The notes below the pieces were generated by a model. It searched no databases. It saw only the letters and a list, made by a program, of their open reading frames with translations, and was not told the origin of the DNA. The translations under genes were made by a program, and so were the position numbers. Positions 1 through 14,205 of a stretch of 64,000 bases of DNA are shown here, one piece after another (position 1 is the stretch's first letter; every line of letters begins with the position of its first letter). The stretch is from Vanessa cardui (taxonomy: Eukaryota > Arthropoda > Insecta > Lepidoptera > Nymphalidae): positions 1,426,001-1,490,000 of the forward strand of contig NC_061147.1 in assembly GCF_905220365.1 (NCBI RefSeq), read 5' to 3'.

Positions 1-129
1 ATTTCTTGGAATACAAGTTTGCTTCACAGCAAATTTCATCAAATTCAGTTCAGCGGTTTTGTCGTAAAAGAGCTACAGACAGAATTTCACATTTATACTA
101 TTATAATATAGATAAAATTTGTCGTTACT

Positions 130-215
130 TCTGAATTTCCATAACACAAGTGTTTTAGCTACTTGCATTGGGTTCAGAGTAATGTATGTGATGTTGTCCA
201 ATATTTATTTATTAT
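130..215 (+). mobile_element. SINE family E 3' fragment
   Basis: Matches the family E body: 'ccataacacaagtgtttta' and 'agagtaatgtatgtgatg'. No head was found upstream. Confidence 0.55.
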
Positions 216-1654
216 TATTATTTGATCGCGTACTGTTGTGAGTTTCGAGTTTATCGTTCATATACAAACGTCAAACAAATCGTCTGCTTTCCTAGCCCCG
301 ACGTCAAAGCTGATCGTTAAAATACGCACAAGACACACAAACGTACAATGTTTTTGTTTCGAGCGAACCACGACGTCGATAAAGACTAATCAAATATTTT
401 TCTTGGCTCCTGTGATATTTTGTGACGCTATTCGGTGCGTAGACTTGATATAATTATGTGTACTGGTGCTAAAAGGACCAATGTCATTAACCCTTACTTT
501 TGGTAACCCATAGTAGCAACAATGAACTTATGACTTTTTTTCTCTTTATAAAATAGATATGCTACAACAAAAATAATGACAAATGATGACTATATTATAC
601 CGTTATAGTTTTACTATTTCATACAAATTATATATTATAACTTTCTTAACCTATTATTTGTATATTAGTAAAATATAAAAATAATAGGTAAAGTCGAAAC
701 AGAAAGCGAATTTATTTTTTAATATTATATGTATATTTCTAATTGCTTAATCAATATCCACCAATATGGTACCAATAATTATTTAAGCTTATGCCGTTGT
801 TTCAATTCTTAATTTGGTTTCCTTTTTTTTATAAGTAAAATGTGGTTTACATTTTATACAATGTACTTTTAGTATCTAGCCACTGACTTAAAATAATTGG
901 CAATATGCAATTTTTCCTAACACGATCGTGTTCTCCGCAAAACTTGGCATTATTATAATGGAATAGCTCGGCTCTCCGAAATTTTTGATAATGATAAATA
1001 CCTAGGAAAATTGCCGCCCATTTAAGTTCACAGTGACGCTATATCATGACGAATCGACGATCAGATCATAAATTGGCGCCATGCGTATAGATAACATTTC
1101 GGATGCGACTTTGGACGTCTAAAATTAATATATATAAGGACAAAAAATCAATGATAACTTACTTATTGACAATACTTTTTAATTATTCCCTTGTATGGAC
1201 TAGTGAAATACAAATTTGGGCCAAAGTTTTTCGTTCCAAATTTAAACATACTTAATAGGCAAAAAAATAGCATTTGAAGACATATTAAATACGAAATGGT
1301 TTATAAAAACCATGGAGCTGCGTACACACTAAAAATAAAACCAGCAGCAAATAAAGTCTTAACTGGAGAAAACACCAAACAACTTCTAGCGGATTTGGGA
1401 GCTTGGAGAACAGCCCAAATCTTTTGGCAGTTATACTAATCAAGCCTGAATATTCGAAAACTTAACAGGCTTGTAATGCTAATGGATCTTACGAGCTAGA
1501 TATAGCCATAGAGCTTAGCACAACTTAAGAGCTTTTTTCATAAAGAAATGACCCATAAAAGCCACACTTGATGATAGAAGATGTGAAAATCAAAATAGAC
1601 CTTTTAAAAGTAAGATTTTAGAAGAACTTTTAAATCTTCATTTAACAAACTATA

Positions 1655-1725
1655 TTAAGTGAGGATTTCACCGGTTCGGAATGCCGATCCTACCGAGAAG
1701 AACCGGCAAGAAATAGTATTTATTA
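1655..1725 (-). mobile_element. LINE family C 3' UTR fragment
   Basis: 'taccgagaagaaccggcaag' is the reverse complement of the family C 3' UTR. Confidence 0.55.
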
Positions 1726-2030
1726 TTTGTTCTTAGTATTTTGATTGTTATATATAGATCTAAATAAAATATTAACAACCAACAAATCGTGACCGCATTG
1801 AATGGAATTTGGATAACGCATTAACATTGGTATGTTTCCGTCTAAAATAGTTCCAATGACTTCTACGAATTAAGAAATAAAAGTCCATTTCAATACCTGT
1901 CACATCCAGAAATTCCTTTATAATAATCATACCTTTCTGTGTATGTTTCTTAGCTTCATTATGAGTTTGTATCATCGCTTAGTACCTAAACCCGCGTATT
2001 ATTTATTCTACTATCATAAATACTGTGAGA

Positions 2031-2316
2031 GAGCTGAGATGGCCCAGTGGATTTCGTGTTCAATCCCAGGCAAGCACCACTATATATATATGTGCTTAAT
2101 TTGTGTTTATAATTCATCTCGTGCTCAGCGGTGAAGGTAAATTTCGTGAAGAAACCTGCATGTGCCTAATTTCATGGAAATTCTGCCACATGTGCATTCC
2201 CCCAACCCGCATTGGAACAGCGTGGTGAAATACGTTCCAAACCCTCTCCTTAATGGGAGAGGAAGCCTTATACCAACAGTGGGAAATTTACAAGCTGTTG
2301 CTTTACTTTACTTTTT
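2031..2316 (+). mobile_element. SINE family A, copy 1 (internal deletion)
   Basis: tRNA-derived head with A box 'tggcccagtgg', but roughly 30 nt between the A and B boxes is missing. The body 'ctcgtgctcagcggtgaagg' and tail 'caagctgttgctttac' are present. Confidence 0.8.
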
Positions 2317-3082
2317 CATAAATACTTGATAATCTTGAGTTTAAATTTGAGTGATCAACACATATAGCATCTCAGATCCAATCAATGACGTCATGTCCTA
2401 AATTTCATGGCTTAAGGAATCTGGTCCTGGTGTTACCATAACAATTAAATGACGTATTAATTCAACTGTATAACAAGGTATACTTCATTTGATCGAAAAA
2501 ATGTAACAAATATATTTATTAATTGAATGTTTTTACAAATATTTTTTATGAGATGCAAAACTCTTAATTATTTCTTATAAAAAAAAAAAAACAATAAATG
2601 GTAGTATACTTGAAAATTATGAAAATACAAATATGATAATATCTATTGCATACTTTAAATGCTCGACCGATCATAAAATGTAGTTCACGCGTTGTGTCTA
2701 CTCTTCAGATCCTCAAACAGCAACGGAAAGTTTCACGAAAAAAACAACAAAACTAAGTCTATCTCCAAAGCAAGTACAATGGGAAATCTAAAACAATAAA
2801 GATAAATCTACAAGACTACACAAAATATAATTTGTTAAAATGTAACGTTCGTTTTTATTTGTCGTCTTGAATCACCGTAAAAACTTTTAACGCTACATTC
2901 TTGGCCGACGAACAAAGAATACGTTTGTTCTTTTGTCAATACAAAATCAATTCTCTCTTATTTTCTGAATTTAATTTATGTAACTCAAAGATATTCAACG
3001 TTGACAGCGTTTTGGCATATTGTTTTTTATTGTCTGTTTTTTAGACAATTTTCTCAGTTTTACGCTTTACTAGTTACTGCAC

Positions 3083-3386
3083 GAGATGGCCCAGTGGTTA
3101 GAACGCGTGCATCTTAACCGATGATTTCGGGTAAAACCCAGGCAAGCACCGCTGATTCATGTGCTTAATTTGTCTTTATAATTCATCTCGTGCTCGGCGG
3201 TGAAGGAAAACATCGTGAGGAAACCTGCATGTGACAAATTTCATAGGAGTTCTGCCACATGTGTATTCCACCAACCCGCATTGGAACAGCATGGTAGAAT
3301 ATGTTCCAAACCTTCTCCTCAAAGGGAGAGGAGGCCTTTAACCCAGCAGTGGGAATTTACAGGCTGTTGATGAATTAATGAATGAA
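3083..3386 (+). mobile_element. SINE family A, copy 2 with target-site duplication
   Basis: Full-length copy ending 'aggctgttgatgaatt...'. It is bounded by an 11 bp direct repeat 'agttactgcac' (3072-3082 and 3387-3397). Confidence 0.88.
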
Positions 3387-3468
3387 AGTTACTGCACTAG
3401 CGTCAATAAAACAAGTCTTATGGCTGACACGGCACACAAGAATGGTCTTTATATGTTTTTGAGTTTAG

Positions 3469-3646
3469 ATGATAAAAAAGCGTGGAATTAATACGCGTTG
3501 ACTTCCAGGCAGGATATATTAATTTAAATAATTGTATTAACTAACATGCTACTTTTCGAACCGGTGGTAGCTTCACTTAATTGTTAAATTACGATTCAAA
3601 AGTGCTTGTAAAAGTCCACTTAAATATAGTTGATTTTGATTTTAGA
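3469..3646 (+). mobile_element. LINE family C 3' end
   Basis: 'gataaaaaagcgtgga', 'gttgacttccaggcagg', 'cgaaccggtggtagcttcac' and the 'tgattttgatttt' tail all match the 3' UTR of the LINE at 45605-45850. Confidence 0.75.
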
Positions 3647-5937
3647 TATACGGACTGTCAGGCCTTAAAAACTTAGCAGTACATAATTTAAATTCCACGA
3701 TCTATGTTTAGGATCCAAGTGCTCTAAATTCTGAAGCACTTCGGCTATAATTGGTTAATTGCACAAACAATTAATTTTCATCGTATAATGTCGCACAAAT
3801 GAAATATTTGATAACAATGTTCGCTAACGCAACAACGGTGGATTACGCAAGTCGATCGCAAAACTGCTGAACTACAGACGCTTCTATTGAATTCAATAAA
3901 CATTTTTTGATTGACGGAAAGTTACCACTCAATATGAAACTGTCACGCCGTTCTTACTACACCACGATGAAGGTCAAATTTGAATGGCACGTGATAATTG
4001 CCACAAAAACACGCCATTGACGCTTGTGTCCTAAAATATAGCCGATATTGAATATCCTTATCTATTTTTTATTATATCTTACTATCTTTTTGATATTATG
4101 ATATTATAATATAAAAGCGAGAATACGGATGCGTATTTGTAATCAATTAATGACAAATGGGCTTTACGAGTTTGAATGAAATATGGCATAGAGATTATAG
4201 TGTAGTGTAGATAATAGTACATACATAGTATAAGTAACATTTGTGATATTCTACACTATATACTGTAAACCCTGTAATTACAAAACCTCTATAGTATATA
4301 CAACAAACAATACCGTTGTCGAGTCGCATTTTATATCTGATGAGATCTACTTTAAAATAACACTCATATATATTTTTTAAAAACATTTCTAATATAAATG
4401 TAAAAAGTGTTAATACTAATGTTTTTCTTTTAAATTGAACGAGTACATTGGTTGAAGTGTCATGAGGTAATAAATAGACACTTTCGAATTTATGACATTA
4501 CTCAGATATATAGACCACTATCGCAATAGGTTATTTGACAGTTCGAAAAATAAATTGTGAATTATTGTAATCAGTGTATATTATGAGTTCAAAAATGGTT
4601 ATTTACTAACGAAAGGTGAAAATAATACTTAATTTATTCAAAAATCCATAAATAAAAATGCACATTTTCAAACGTTTGTCACGTGACACAAAACGCTCCT
4701 GATTGGCCGGGCTTATGATGAAGTCACTTTCTTGTAAACTTTGCTTTTCTACTATATGTAGGTACCACAGATTAAAATACAGGAAAGTGACGTCACCGAC
4801 TCCATTGCAGAGCCATATTGTAAAAGTAGCGTTTTTGCGCGCTATTTAAATATGAAATTTTTAATATGATATTTTTCGGCAAATATGAACTAGAAATAAC
4901 AAACACAAATTTTATTCGGTTCCTTAACTTCTACAAAATAATATAAAATGGATTTTAAAAACCAGTCAAATAGCCTATTTAAAAAACACTGATGAAAAGT
5001 AATATATATTATAGAAAAATAAAACAAGTTACATTTTGATGACAAAAAACAATATATCAGAGAAATATGTCAGGATCCTGATAATTGTTTTAATTTAGCA
5101 GACCTTGTTTAGGACGTTCCGTCTGAAATATGAACAGTTTTTGCTGTATTTCGTATTGCTGTGTGTGTATTCGTTTATCTTGATGACGTCACCGATAGGA
5201 CGTCAGAGATCCAGCCGAAAATAATAGAAACCATGCAATGGTTTAGTGATACGAAATTCCGAAGTGTATCCTTTGGATTCCTCGGCTTCAGACGTTGTCG
5301 GAGTCAGATATGTTATGAATATGTAGTTTCGGATCTGAATGGATATATGCATAATATTTTACCGATTCCATATACTTTTACAGATACGAGTATTGTATTG
5401 ATTATTTAGAAATTGTAAACGAGAAAATTACAAGACAACATTTTTCTTTTATTTCTACTCTATTGAAAAGCCTTAAAAAAATCTGATTCGGTTTCAGTTA
5501 TGTATAGATTCTTATATTTCGGACTTCCGATGGTACCGGTTAGGGTTACGGACCTTCATAGCATCATCTGCGCAGAGATATAACAGGGGTCATGTATGAC
5601 AGACAGGTGTCTTCAGGAATGCTTTATTGTTGTGTTCCGGTTTAAAAGGTGAGTGAGCCAGTATAATTATAGGCACGAAGAACATCCTTGATATCATGAT
5701 TGGCAGCCCATAAGCAATGCGATGAGTAATAATATTAATATATATGTATGTATAAGCAGACTTTGTTCGGTTTTCGTATACATAATTATATCTGTTCAGT
5801 TACAAAGGCGCGCCCCTCCATAATTAATTTTATCGTCGTAGGTACATTAGTATCAGTGAAGCTCAAGCCAAATTTTTCCTTCTTTAAAAACAACATTTCA
5901 TCATTTGTCATAATGTTGTACATATATATGAAAAACT

Positions 5938-6191
5938 AGATGTGTCCGCAAATTCGTGCGCTTTTGAAGTAACATTTTTTGTTCTTGTAGCCTAAGTTAC
6001 TCCTTATTTTATCAACTGTCTGCCAGTGAAAATTCCGTTAAAATCGTTCCAGCCATTTCAGAGATTAGCATGAACAAACAGACAGACAAAAATTGTAAAA
6101 TATGTTGTTTTGGTATATGTACCGTAAATATACATAACAGTGTTTATTTAAATGTTACAAACAGACTCCCCAATTTTATTATATATATAGA
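5938..6191 (-). mobile_element. Helitron-like element, reverse
   Basis: Reverse relative of 47125-47397: 'caaacagacagacaaaaatt', 'acaaacagactccccaat', with ends compatible with TC and CTAG. A truncated third relative is at 53055-53167 (-). Confidence 0.5.
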
Positions 6192-6623
6192 ACATATATG
6201 CCGACTCATGATAACCAATAACGGAAAATTAATAATATTAATCTACAGCAAATATACCTATTCATAGATAATTGTTTTCATTGATGTAAAATAACGATGG
6301 CGCTTGTCATGCATCGATAGGTAATGTTTCATTACTAGAATTGTTTTGAGAAGACTATAAAAAAAACGAGTACATCTGCCAATTATTTACTGAATCGGTG
6401 AGTCAGACGTGTATCGGGTTACATATTTTCAAGACATTTCTCTATTGTTTGAATGTAATTCGCACGCTTATGTTCCGACAGAGATATGCATCTTGATCTG
6501 TAGAGATAATCTTTAAGTACAGACTTGATACTCATTGCAAACGATTACGAAATATGAGAATGTATTATGCGACATTTTTGGATTTTAATAATTATGCTTC
6601 TTAATTCACTTTGTTTTGTGTTT

Positions 6624-6813
6624 CAACAACAACAACAACAACAGACTGTAATTTTCCCATAGCTGGGCTAAGGCCTCCTCGCCATTTGAAAGGTTTGTAG
6701 GATATTCCACCACGCTACTCCAATGCGGGTTAGAGGATTCACATGTGGTAGAATTTTGTTGAAATTAGACGCATGCAGGTTTCACGAGATGGATTATAAA
6801 CACAAATTAAAAC
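6624..6813 (-). mobile_element. SINE family A, 5'-truncated copy
   Basis: Reverse-complement match from the (caa)n tail ('acaacaacagactgtaa') to 'gattataaacacaaatta'; the tRNA head is absent. Confidence 0.75.
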
Positions 6814-6925
6814 CCAACGATTAACCCCTAAAATGCTTGTTCATGTACTTATCTACACAACTGTATCATACAAACATATTAATAACAGCACATTATTATT
6901 ATTGAATTGGTAGAAAGTCAGTTCA

Positions 6926-6990
6926 CCAAAGAGCTTCTTGACGGTTCTTTTCGGTAGAATTTACATCCGAACTGGTAGCTTTATATATAA
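6926..6990 (+). mobile_element. LINE family C 3' UTR fragment
   Basis: 'gcttcttgacggttctttt' and 'gaactggtagcttta' match the family C 3' UTR. Confidence 0.45.
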
Positions 6991-7002
6991 TATAATTCAG
7001 TA

Positions 7003-7207
7003 CAGTACAGTAACAGTAACAGCCTGTAAATTTCCCACTGCTTGGCTAAGGCCTCCTCTCCCATTCAGGAGAGGGTTTGGAACATATTCCACCATGCTAT
7101 TCCAATTCGGGTTGATGGAATGCAAATTTGGCAGACTTTCGATGAAATTAGACACATGCAGGTTTCCTTACGATGTTTTCCTTCACCGTATTTTTGGTTT
7201 ATAATTG
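7003..7207 (-). mobile_element. SINE family A, 5'-truncated copy
   Basis: Reverse complement of the body and tail ('aacagcctgtaaatttccc' through 'ccttcaccg'); the head is missing. Confidence 0.78.
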
Positions 7208-8527
7208 GTATTATTAAAAAAATAAAGAGATAGATCGGAATTAATGGCCACTCTCTCTCGACACGAAATTTTAAGAGATACTCTATTTACCCTTAAGGGC
7301 TACCTCCAAACATTGTTTTCGAAGTTAACAGGAATCTCCTAAGCAAGCGTGCTACATGGTAGAGCGTGTCGTTGCTTACCATCAGGCAAGACAAAGATCA
7401 AACGCGAACTTATTATACATAAAAAAAACATTACAAAAATGTTATCATTACGATTCTAATTTTAATCGCTCGTAAGACTATTCCTCGTATCAAATTAACA
7501 TCTCTTTTAACAGCATAACATTTACCCAAAGTATCACTTAAGATAATTATATCGTTGCATGTAAATATACATGTTTAAATAATATCTCGAAGACAAGCAT
7601 AAATTGCAACTTAGATAAACGTGTATCGGTATCTCGAGATGTTTTTTATCAATGTAACATTTTATAATTCTTATCATTTGCAATTTCGAAACTGGTTCGT
7701 ATAGGAAACTAGCTGAATCTGTGGCTTTACACGCGCGACATTTATAAAACACGAACTTCCAACGTTTTACCTCCTTAGGGACTTGTGTAAAGTCTGTACT
7801 TAGTCAATTAATTTTCAGTTTGTAGGTGTTATATTATTATATTTCTAAAATTTCGTGATTAATCAGTGAGTGGTACATATACATACATATGTATATGTAC
7901 ATATACTAGCGGACCTTCCCGGCTTCGACGGGTAGACTTAAAATTTTTTATATATTTTTTACCTTTTATTTTTTTTTTCAGTGGTTTTCTTCCAATATGT
8001 TTAGCCATTATTGTTTTATTACAACTTATTTACACAAAACCCTTAATAAATTATATGAGTAGTAGATCGTGAACATACAGACAGACAGACGCGGTCGGGG
8101 GACTTTGATTTATAACATATAGTGATGAAGTGAGAATCAGAATAAAAGTAAGAGTTAAGATGTATCTCAATTATTACTTTGTATGTTTTTAATTTCACCT
8201 CAGAATTTGTATATCTATATATATGTATATAAATTGAAAATGCATAAGTCAACGTTTCAGACAAAGCGACTGGTTTTAGAAGAATATATAGTTCGATAAT
8301 ATAGAGGCGCTCTGAGAAAAGGTAAGATGCAGATAATGTCCATCTGATAGGCAAAGAACTCATTTCCTCTTTACAAGATAGGGGGCTTATTCTGATATGG
8401 TTAATCAAAGCGATTAGACAATCAATAAGAAATGATAGTCAATGATTTGTAAACAACGTTAAGACAAATTTAACGACAAACTTAATCAATTAGGTTGATA
8501 ATTTTGATATATTAACAATACAGAAAA

Positions 8528-8813
8528 GAGTCGAGATGGCCTAATGAATGGTAAGAACGCGTAAATCTTACCGATGATTGCGAGTTCAAACCCAGGCAAG
8601 CACCGCTGATTCATGTGCTTAATTTGTCTAAATTCATCTCGTGCTTAGTCGTGAAGGAAAACATCGTGAGGAATCCTGCATGTGTCTATTTTCATCGAAA
8701 TTCTGCCACATGTGCACCACAGCGTGGTGGAATATAAGTTCCAAACCCTCTCTTTAATGGAAGAAGAGGTATAATCTCAGCAGTGGGAAACGTACAGGCT
8801 GTTACTTTACTTT
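8528..8813 (+). mobile_element. SINE family A copy
   Basis: Diverged head 'gagatggcctaatgaatgg', B-box region 'gagttcaaaccc', and tail 'acaggctgttactttac'. Confidence 0.8.
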
Positions 8814-9296
8814 AGTTCACTATGTGTACATTACGTCTAACTGCGCCACTGTCTATAGATACTCGTTTAAATTAATAAAACTATATGCCTATGTATGTTG
8901 TTATTTTGATCTATTTTGTAGGATTATCAACCAGCGTCATCACGTGTCACTTTATTTATTAAAAGAACAACACCAAAAGCTTGCGTTATTTTAAAGATCT
9001 AAACAGAAACAGACAGACAGCGGATAGCGACTTTGTTTTAATACTATGTAGTGAAGGTAAATAATACTATTTTTTTTAATATTAAGTAATATATTTATTG
9101 TAAGCGAAGTGTATCAGTGATAATGTATCGTTTATTGTGTATCAGTTCAGTAAACATTTGAAAGACGTCAAGGGAGACTAATGGAATGTGCTAATTAATA
9201 AATACGATTATCGATGATATTACATATCTACAGAATGATTTACCGTCTGGGTTACCACTATCACATTTCTGTGGTGAGTGAGCTGATGTACCTTTT

Positions 9297-9382
9297 TATG
9301 TTATAGGTGGCAAACGAGCAAGAGGCTCACTTGATGGAAACTGATTACCACCCACATGGACATCTGCAACACCAGGGGTTTT
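9297..9382 (-). mobile_element. LINE family D tail fragment
   Basis: 'gcaaacgagcaagaggctca' and 'ctgcaacaccagggg' match the reverse family D 3' end; it lies directly beside a family B copy. Confidence 0.65.
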
Positions 9383-9390
9383 TGTTACTG

Positions 9391-9592
9391 TTTTTTTTTT
9401 ACGGTATAGGTTGGCGGACGAGCATATGGGCCACCTAATGGTAAGTGGTTAGCATTACCCATAGACAATGACGCTGTAATAAATATTAACTATTCCTTAA
9501 ACTTTGACTTTGACTGAGTACTGTTGTTTGGCGGTAGAATAACTGATGAGTGGGTGGTACCTACCCAGACGGGTTTGCACAAAGCCCTACAA
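9391..9592 (-). mobile_element. Family B repeat
   Basis: Contains 'ggtataggttggcggacgag', 'catagacaatgacgctgtaa' and 'ggtggtacctacccag' with a central deletion. The poly(T) at its left edge suggests that the element's 3' end is on the minus strand. Confidence 0.65.
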
Positions 9593-12500
9593 CATTGATG
9601 TTAATAATAGCACGTAAAAGTCTCACAGCTCGACTTAGGCTTCCTTTTGTGATAATTTCCTTTACTATGAATTATAAACACTAATTAATATCTTAAATAT
9701 AAATATATATTATAGTTAATAATAAAATAATAGGTAGTGATATAAATTTCTATGAATAATAATGAAAATAAGTTAATAAATAAATATATCAACAATTATA
9801 GATTAAGATCAAATATACATTTGTAGTAGTAGTTTTATATTGAACTTTCTCTTAAGCTCTATCGGACTCTATCTGATAACTGGCCTTGCTCGACCTGACT
9901 AACAACGAGCTCCCATTCCCAGACGTGATCTTTGACCTCCAAGATAATATATGTTATATAATTTATACAATACAGGTCACTAGCAATTTGATTGATTGGT
10001 GATTTCACTTTTATTTACAACTAGAATTTCAATAGACTCCGAACCATTTGCTTTTACATTTTAATATACTTTATAATTGTTTTAATCAGAATTAAAATGA
10101 ATTCAAATCGTCACCGGCTTGTCTAATTTAATTTTGAAAGCTCAAAAATAATTTTCTTTCATTATACTAGTTCACTGGATTAAGGACGTGTACTTATACC
10201 AACATCATCATGGCAGAGTATAAAACAAAGTCACTTACCGCTGTCTGTCACTATGTATGCTTAGATCTTTAAAATTACAGGACGGATTTTGAAACGGTTT
10301 TTTTAATGGAAAATGGATTCAAGAAAAATTTTTATATGTTTAATATACATACAATATAGTAGAGATTAACTGAATAACTGTGAACATTGTAAGACGTTCT
10401 GTAATATATTTATTAACAGCATTGCAACCATGCGAAGACGGGGCGGGTCGCTAGTACCTATATTGTAATTTCATGCAGATCTTCCAGACACGATCGAAAC
10501 GTACTATATTTTATTCGACAACATACACCCTCAAAATTCAACGACACGAATTGAATAAAATATTTTTTTTTTAAAAATAACACCGACTTTAAAGTGATCA
10601 CTAAAAAAGTAATAAAATAATTTGATTTAAACACGTATTATTGAAATCGGCCGATCGTATGTAAATATTTCTACATTTTGTTTTTCACTCAAAATCCTCC
10701 TCCTCCTCCTTTTTTGAAGTCGGTTAAAAATTATAATTCAACGGGCGACCATGTTAAAATGATCTTTCCAAAAACTTACCAACTAATTTTGAATGTTTAA
10801 AATAATCTAAATATAAAATATAGACATTTGATAACCATAACGACGATCACATCACAATGTTTATAAAAAAATTATATCTTATATGAAGAGTAAATGATAA
10901 ACCGTATTTGTTTCGTTTTATTTACATATAGATATAGATAAGCCAGGTTTTCATCTAGTATATTAAAAGCTATATAACTAATGACTGTAGTTATGTATGT
11001 ATCCAACACGTCACCACACCGCTGGATATCGTTAGGTTTACGTCTCCTAAATAATTAGGAAGCTAATATATGCAACTCGGTTTGGCATATACGCGGTACA
11101 GAAACCAAATGAAACTTGGCAGATGCTCAGCGTCGGTTCGCGCTATTTTAGTTGCGCCCGCGCATGTCAGGTTCAAGGGCTGTAATATTACGTTTATTAC
11201 GAAAACAGTACGTAATTTCACATACGTTTACTGATAAAATTGTTTTCACAAAAGTATTTTGGCTTTTCGAATTAACGTGGTTTTATCTTAAGACAATAAT
11301 TGTTTCTCGCAAAATCTTTTTTTATTATAAAACAATGTCTCTACACTGCGTCTCTATCTGTATGTCTAAAGTCAAAAAGTACTAAAAGCATGTTCATACT
11401 GTTGGACGGAATGATTCGGGATTTAGGCTTAGGTGTAGAACTAACAACCCTTAATTACGATTGTTTTTGTTAGCATTTCATGAAGACGAAGGTGTCATTA
11501 TAATAGATGACAATTTAACAACATCACAGCGGTGTTAAGTAAGGTTCATTCGCACTGTATGTTTTAATGCAGACTACTATAAAAATAAATCAAGATAAGA
11601 TTCACTCTTATCCAAAACATGGATTTAATCAGATAACATTGCAGTGCAGAACAACCATAAACTAATCTTTAATTTACTCAGAGATAAATTCATTAGGTAA
11701 CTTGTATACATAAAAGTAATACAATAAGGAAATTTCGTTGTATTTCGTTTATTGCTGGTATATCCGAAATTCTCCAGGTGTGTTGAGCTGATAGAAGTTA
11801 TTTTAAGCTGATATAATAGATATTTTTATTTCAAATGATTCTAGATAACATATAGCTAACCAAAATGTATGTGTGGTAAGAATTGCTCTTTAAAGAACGT
11901 GGAAATTCAGGATTTTTCTTTCCAATCTTTTGTGCAGGATTTTTAAACTGCCTTCCTCACCTCCTTAACTGAACCATCCCTATTTGTAGGGAAATTAGTC
12001 TGTCATTAACTAGTCAACAGCTACAGACTAAGTAATTTTACACAAAATGAATTTGTATATATATGTATAGTATTGCGGTGAGGCAATCCGACGTACTTTT
12101 GCTACTGGGCTACTAGTGAAACACCTAATTACTTTTCAGAGAACATCCTGAGATTTGGATAATAAATACAAAACCAATGAGGCTATTCAAAATAGTACGA
12201 ATATAACAGAGCCACACGTACATTTCTTTACTCGTAGACAAAACCAGAACACCTTCAACAAACACCGTGGAATCGCTAACAAAATCGTGAGTGAACGCTA
12301 AACATCTGAACACGAAATTGCCAATTCTGTTCAAGGACTCCAGAGCGATGATACTAAAATATACTATCGTGTGATCACAGTTTATCCTTTTATGTATCTT
12401 ATTCTTATTTAAATTTACTTTGACCGTATTGTGTATTAATAGTTGGATAAATTGTAATGATAATTAACAGATTATACAACGTTTATATGGTTAGAAATTC

Positions 12501-13096
12501 TATTTAAATCAGCCGAACATTTAACACCAATTTGGACATATGTTAGGATTTAATCTGAGTTAACTAAATAGTATAAAGCAAAGTTTCTTCTCATCTGAAC
12601 GTTTAGACCTTTTGAGCTACGAAATATATATTAATTTTTTCATCAATAAACAAGGCTTTTATGTCTAACTTCATGTCATTCTAGAGCAGAGCCGAGAATT
12701 ATAACTTTCCTAGCCGGAAAAAATGAAGGACTTTTTTTTTAATGTTTATTCTTCAATCTAAAAATTGTATAGACTGTTATCATGACAAAACTAAGACATT
12801 GAGAGATACACCCGGCTTGAGTCGGTGAATCTAGAACAATAAAATTTTGCACAGAGGGTTCTTATCATATGTGCCTACCGTTTTTTTTTTCATAAAAACT
12901 TTGTTTAATGAATGAAATGAAATTAAAAAAATTTGTTGTTGATAAACGACGTCTGACGTGTCAGCGTTTCTATGAATTCGCCCTTAAAAACGTTTAGGAC
13001 AAAAAGGTAATAGGAAATCATTGCACATTCCATTTGTAATCCAATTTCAATTACCCAAGGAGTTGTTAAGAACATTCTAAATGCAGTAATTCATTA

Positions 13097-13134
13097 AAAA
13101 TGCAGTTCAATTTAGATAAATTGAACTGCATTTT
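13097..13134. repeat. Perfect 17 bp inverted repeat
   Basis: Arm 'aaaatgcagttcaattt' (13097-13113), loop 'agat', complementary arm 13118-13134. Confidence 0.9.
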
Positions 13135-13664
13135 AATAGATATTAAACAATACATTTTTAATCTGGTAACATAAACATCGACAGAAACTCGTAATGCTGA
13201 AAAAATTTAATCTGGTACATATATCTGTATTTTAAGTAGTTCTTTATTTAAAACTCTTATCAAGTTATAAAAGAAAACCTAATAAATTTTGTTCCATTTC
13301 TGAGTTAAGACTAAGTTCTCACACGATGTGAGTTCGTGAAGCCTTATTTTATTATAATCTAGGTGTTAGCGTAAGACTGTCAACTGTTCAATGTAAAATG
13401 TCAAAACAAACATTAGTGTTTTGTGTTGTTATTCGAATGCCAAAACGCTGAAGAAAGTTACACGTGAATTTTAAATGACAACCACTGGTCCTAATTCTCT
13501 CACCTCTTTTCATGTGTTCTTGTTGTGTTTATAATTCATCTCGAGCTCGGTATTCAAAAGTCGGATGAAAATGTGACAAACGTATACTATCACATTGGAA
13601 CGATGGAATGGAATAAATTAGTATTCATCTGATTTAGTCATAAGTAGTCTTTATCATCATTTAT

Positions 13665-14205
13665 TATCATTTTTTAATAAATAAATATTGGATAACATCA
13701 CATACATTACTCTGATCCCAATGTAAGTAACTAAAGCACTTAGTAAAAACAAGTAACAGCCCTTAAATTTCCAACTGCTGAGATAAGGCCTCCCCTTCCA
13801 TTAAGGAGAGAGTTTGGAACATATTCCACCACGCTGTTCAGATGCGGGTTGGTGGAATGCACATGTGGCAGAATTTCGATGAAATTAGACACGTCCAGGT
13901 TTCCTCACGATGTTTTCCTTCACTGCCGAAAACGAGATGAATTATAAACACTAATTAAGTACTTATACGATTATATTTGCTTGCCTGGGTTGGAACCCGC
14001 AATCATCGGTTAACTGGGCCATCTCAGCTCTTGGCACTAAAGCACTTGTGTTATGGAAAATCAGATGTAACGACGGTACCACAAACACGACGGAAAACTA
14101 TTGAACCTTAGATCGACTCGGCCGGAAATCGAACCCGAAGCCTCGGAGTGGCGTACCCATGAAAGCCGGTGTACGCAGTAGTCGACCACCGAGGTCATCA
14201 GATAA
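13665..14205 (-). mobile_element. SINE family E copy split by a family A SINE
   Basis: Reverse-strand family E in two pieces, 13665-13741 (3' part, 'catacattactctgatccc') and 14036-14205 (5' part with B-box 'gaaatcgaaccc'). Their sequence becomes continuous when the insert and one 12 bp repeat are removed. Confidence 0.7.
13742..14035 (-). mobile_element. SINE family A copy nested in SINE family E
   Basis: Full-length reverse copy bounded by a 12 bp direct repeat 'actaaagcactt' (13730-13741 and 14036-14047). It splits an older family E element. Confidence 0.88.

Noticed and set aside
3083..3200. tRNA genes at the A/B box motifs of SINE heads (also at 38822, 40057, 41569 and others)
   Set aside because: These are heads of dispersed SINEs with the same downstream body and target duplications. 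No complete cloverleaf was seen.
8043..8408. 121-codon minus-strand open frame
   Set aside because: AT-rich, Tyr/Ile/Ser-heavy chance frame overlapping a repeat; no family features or splice context.
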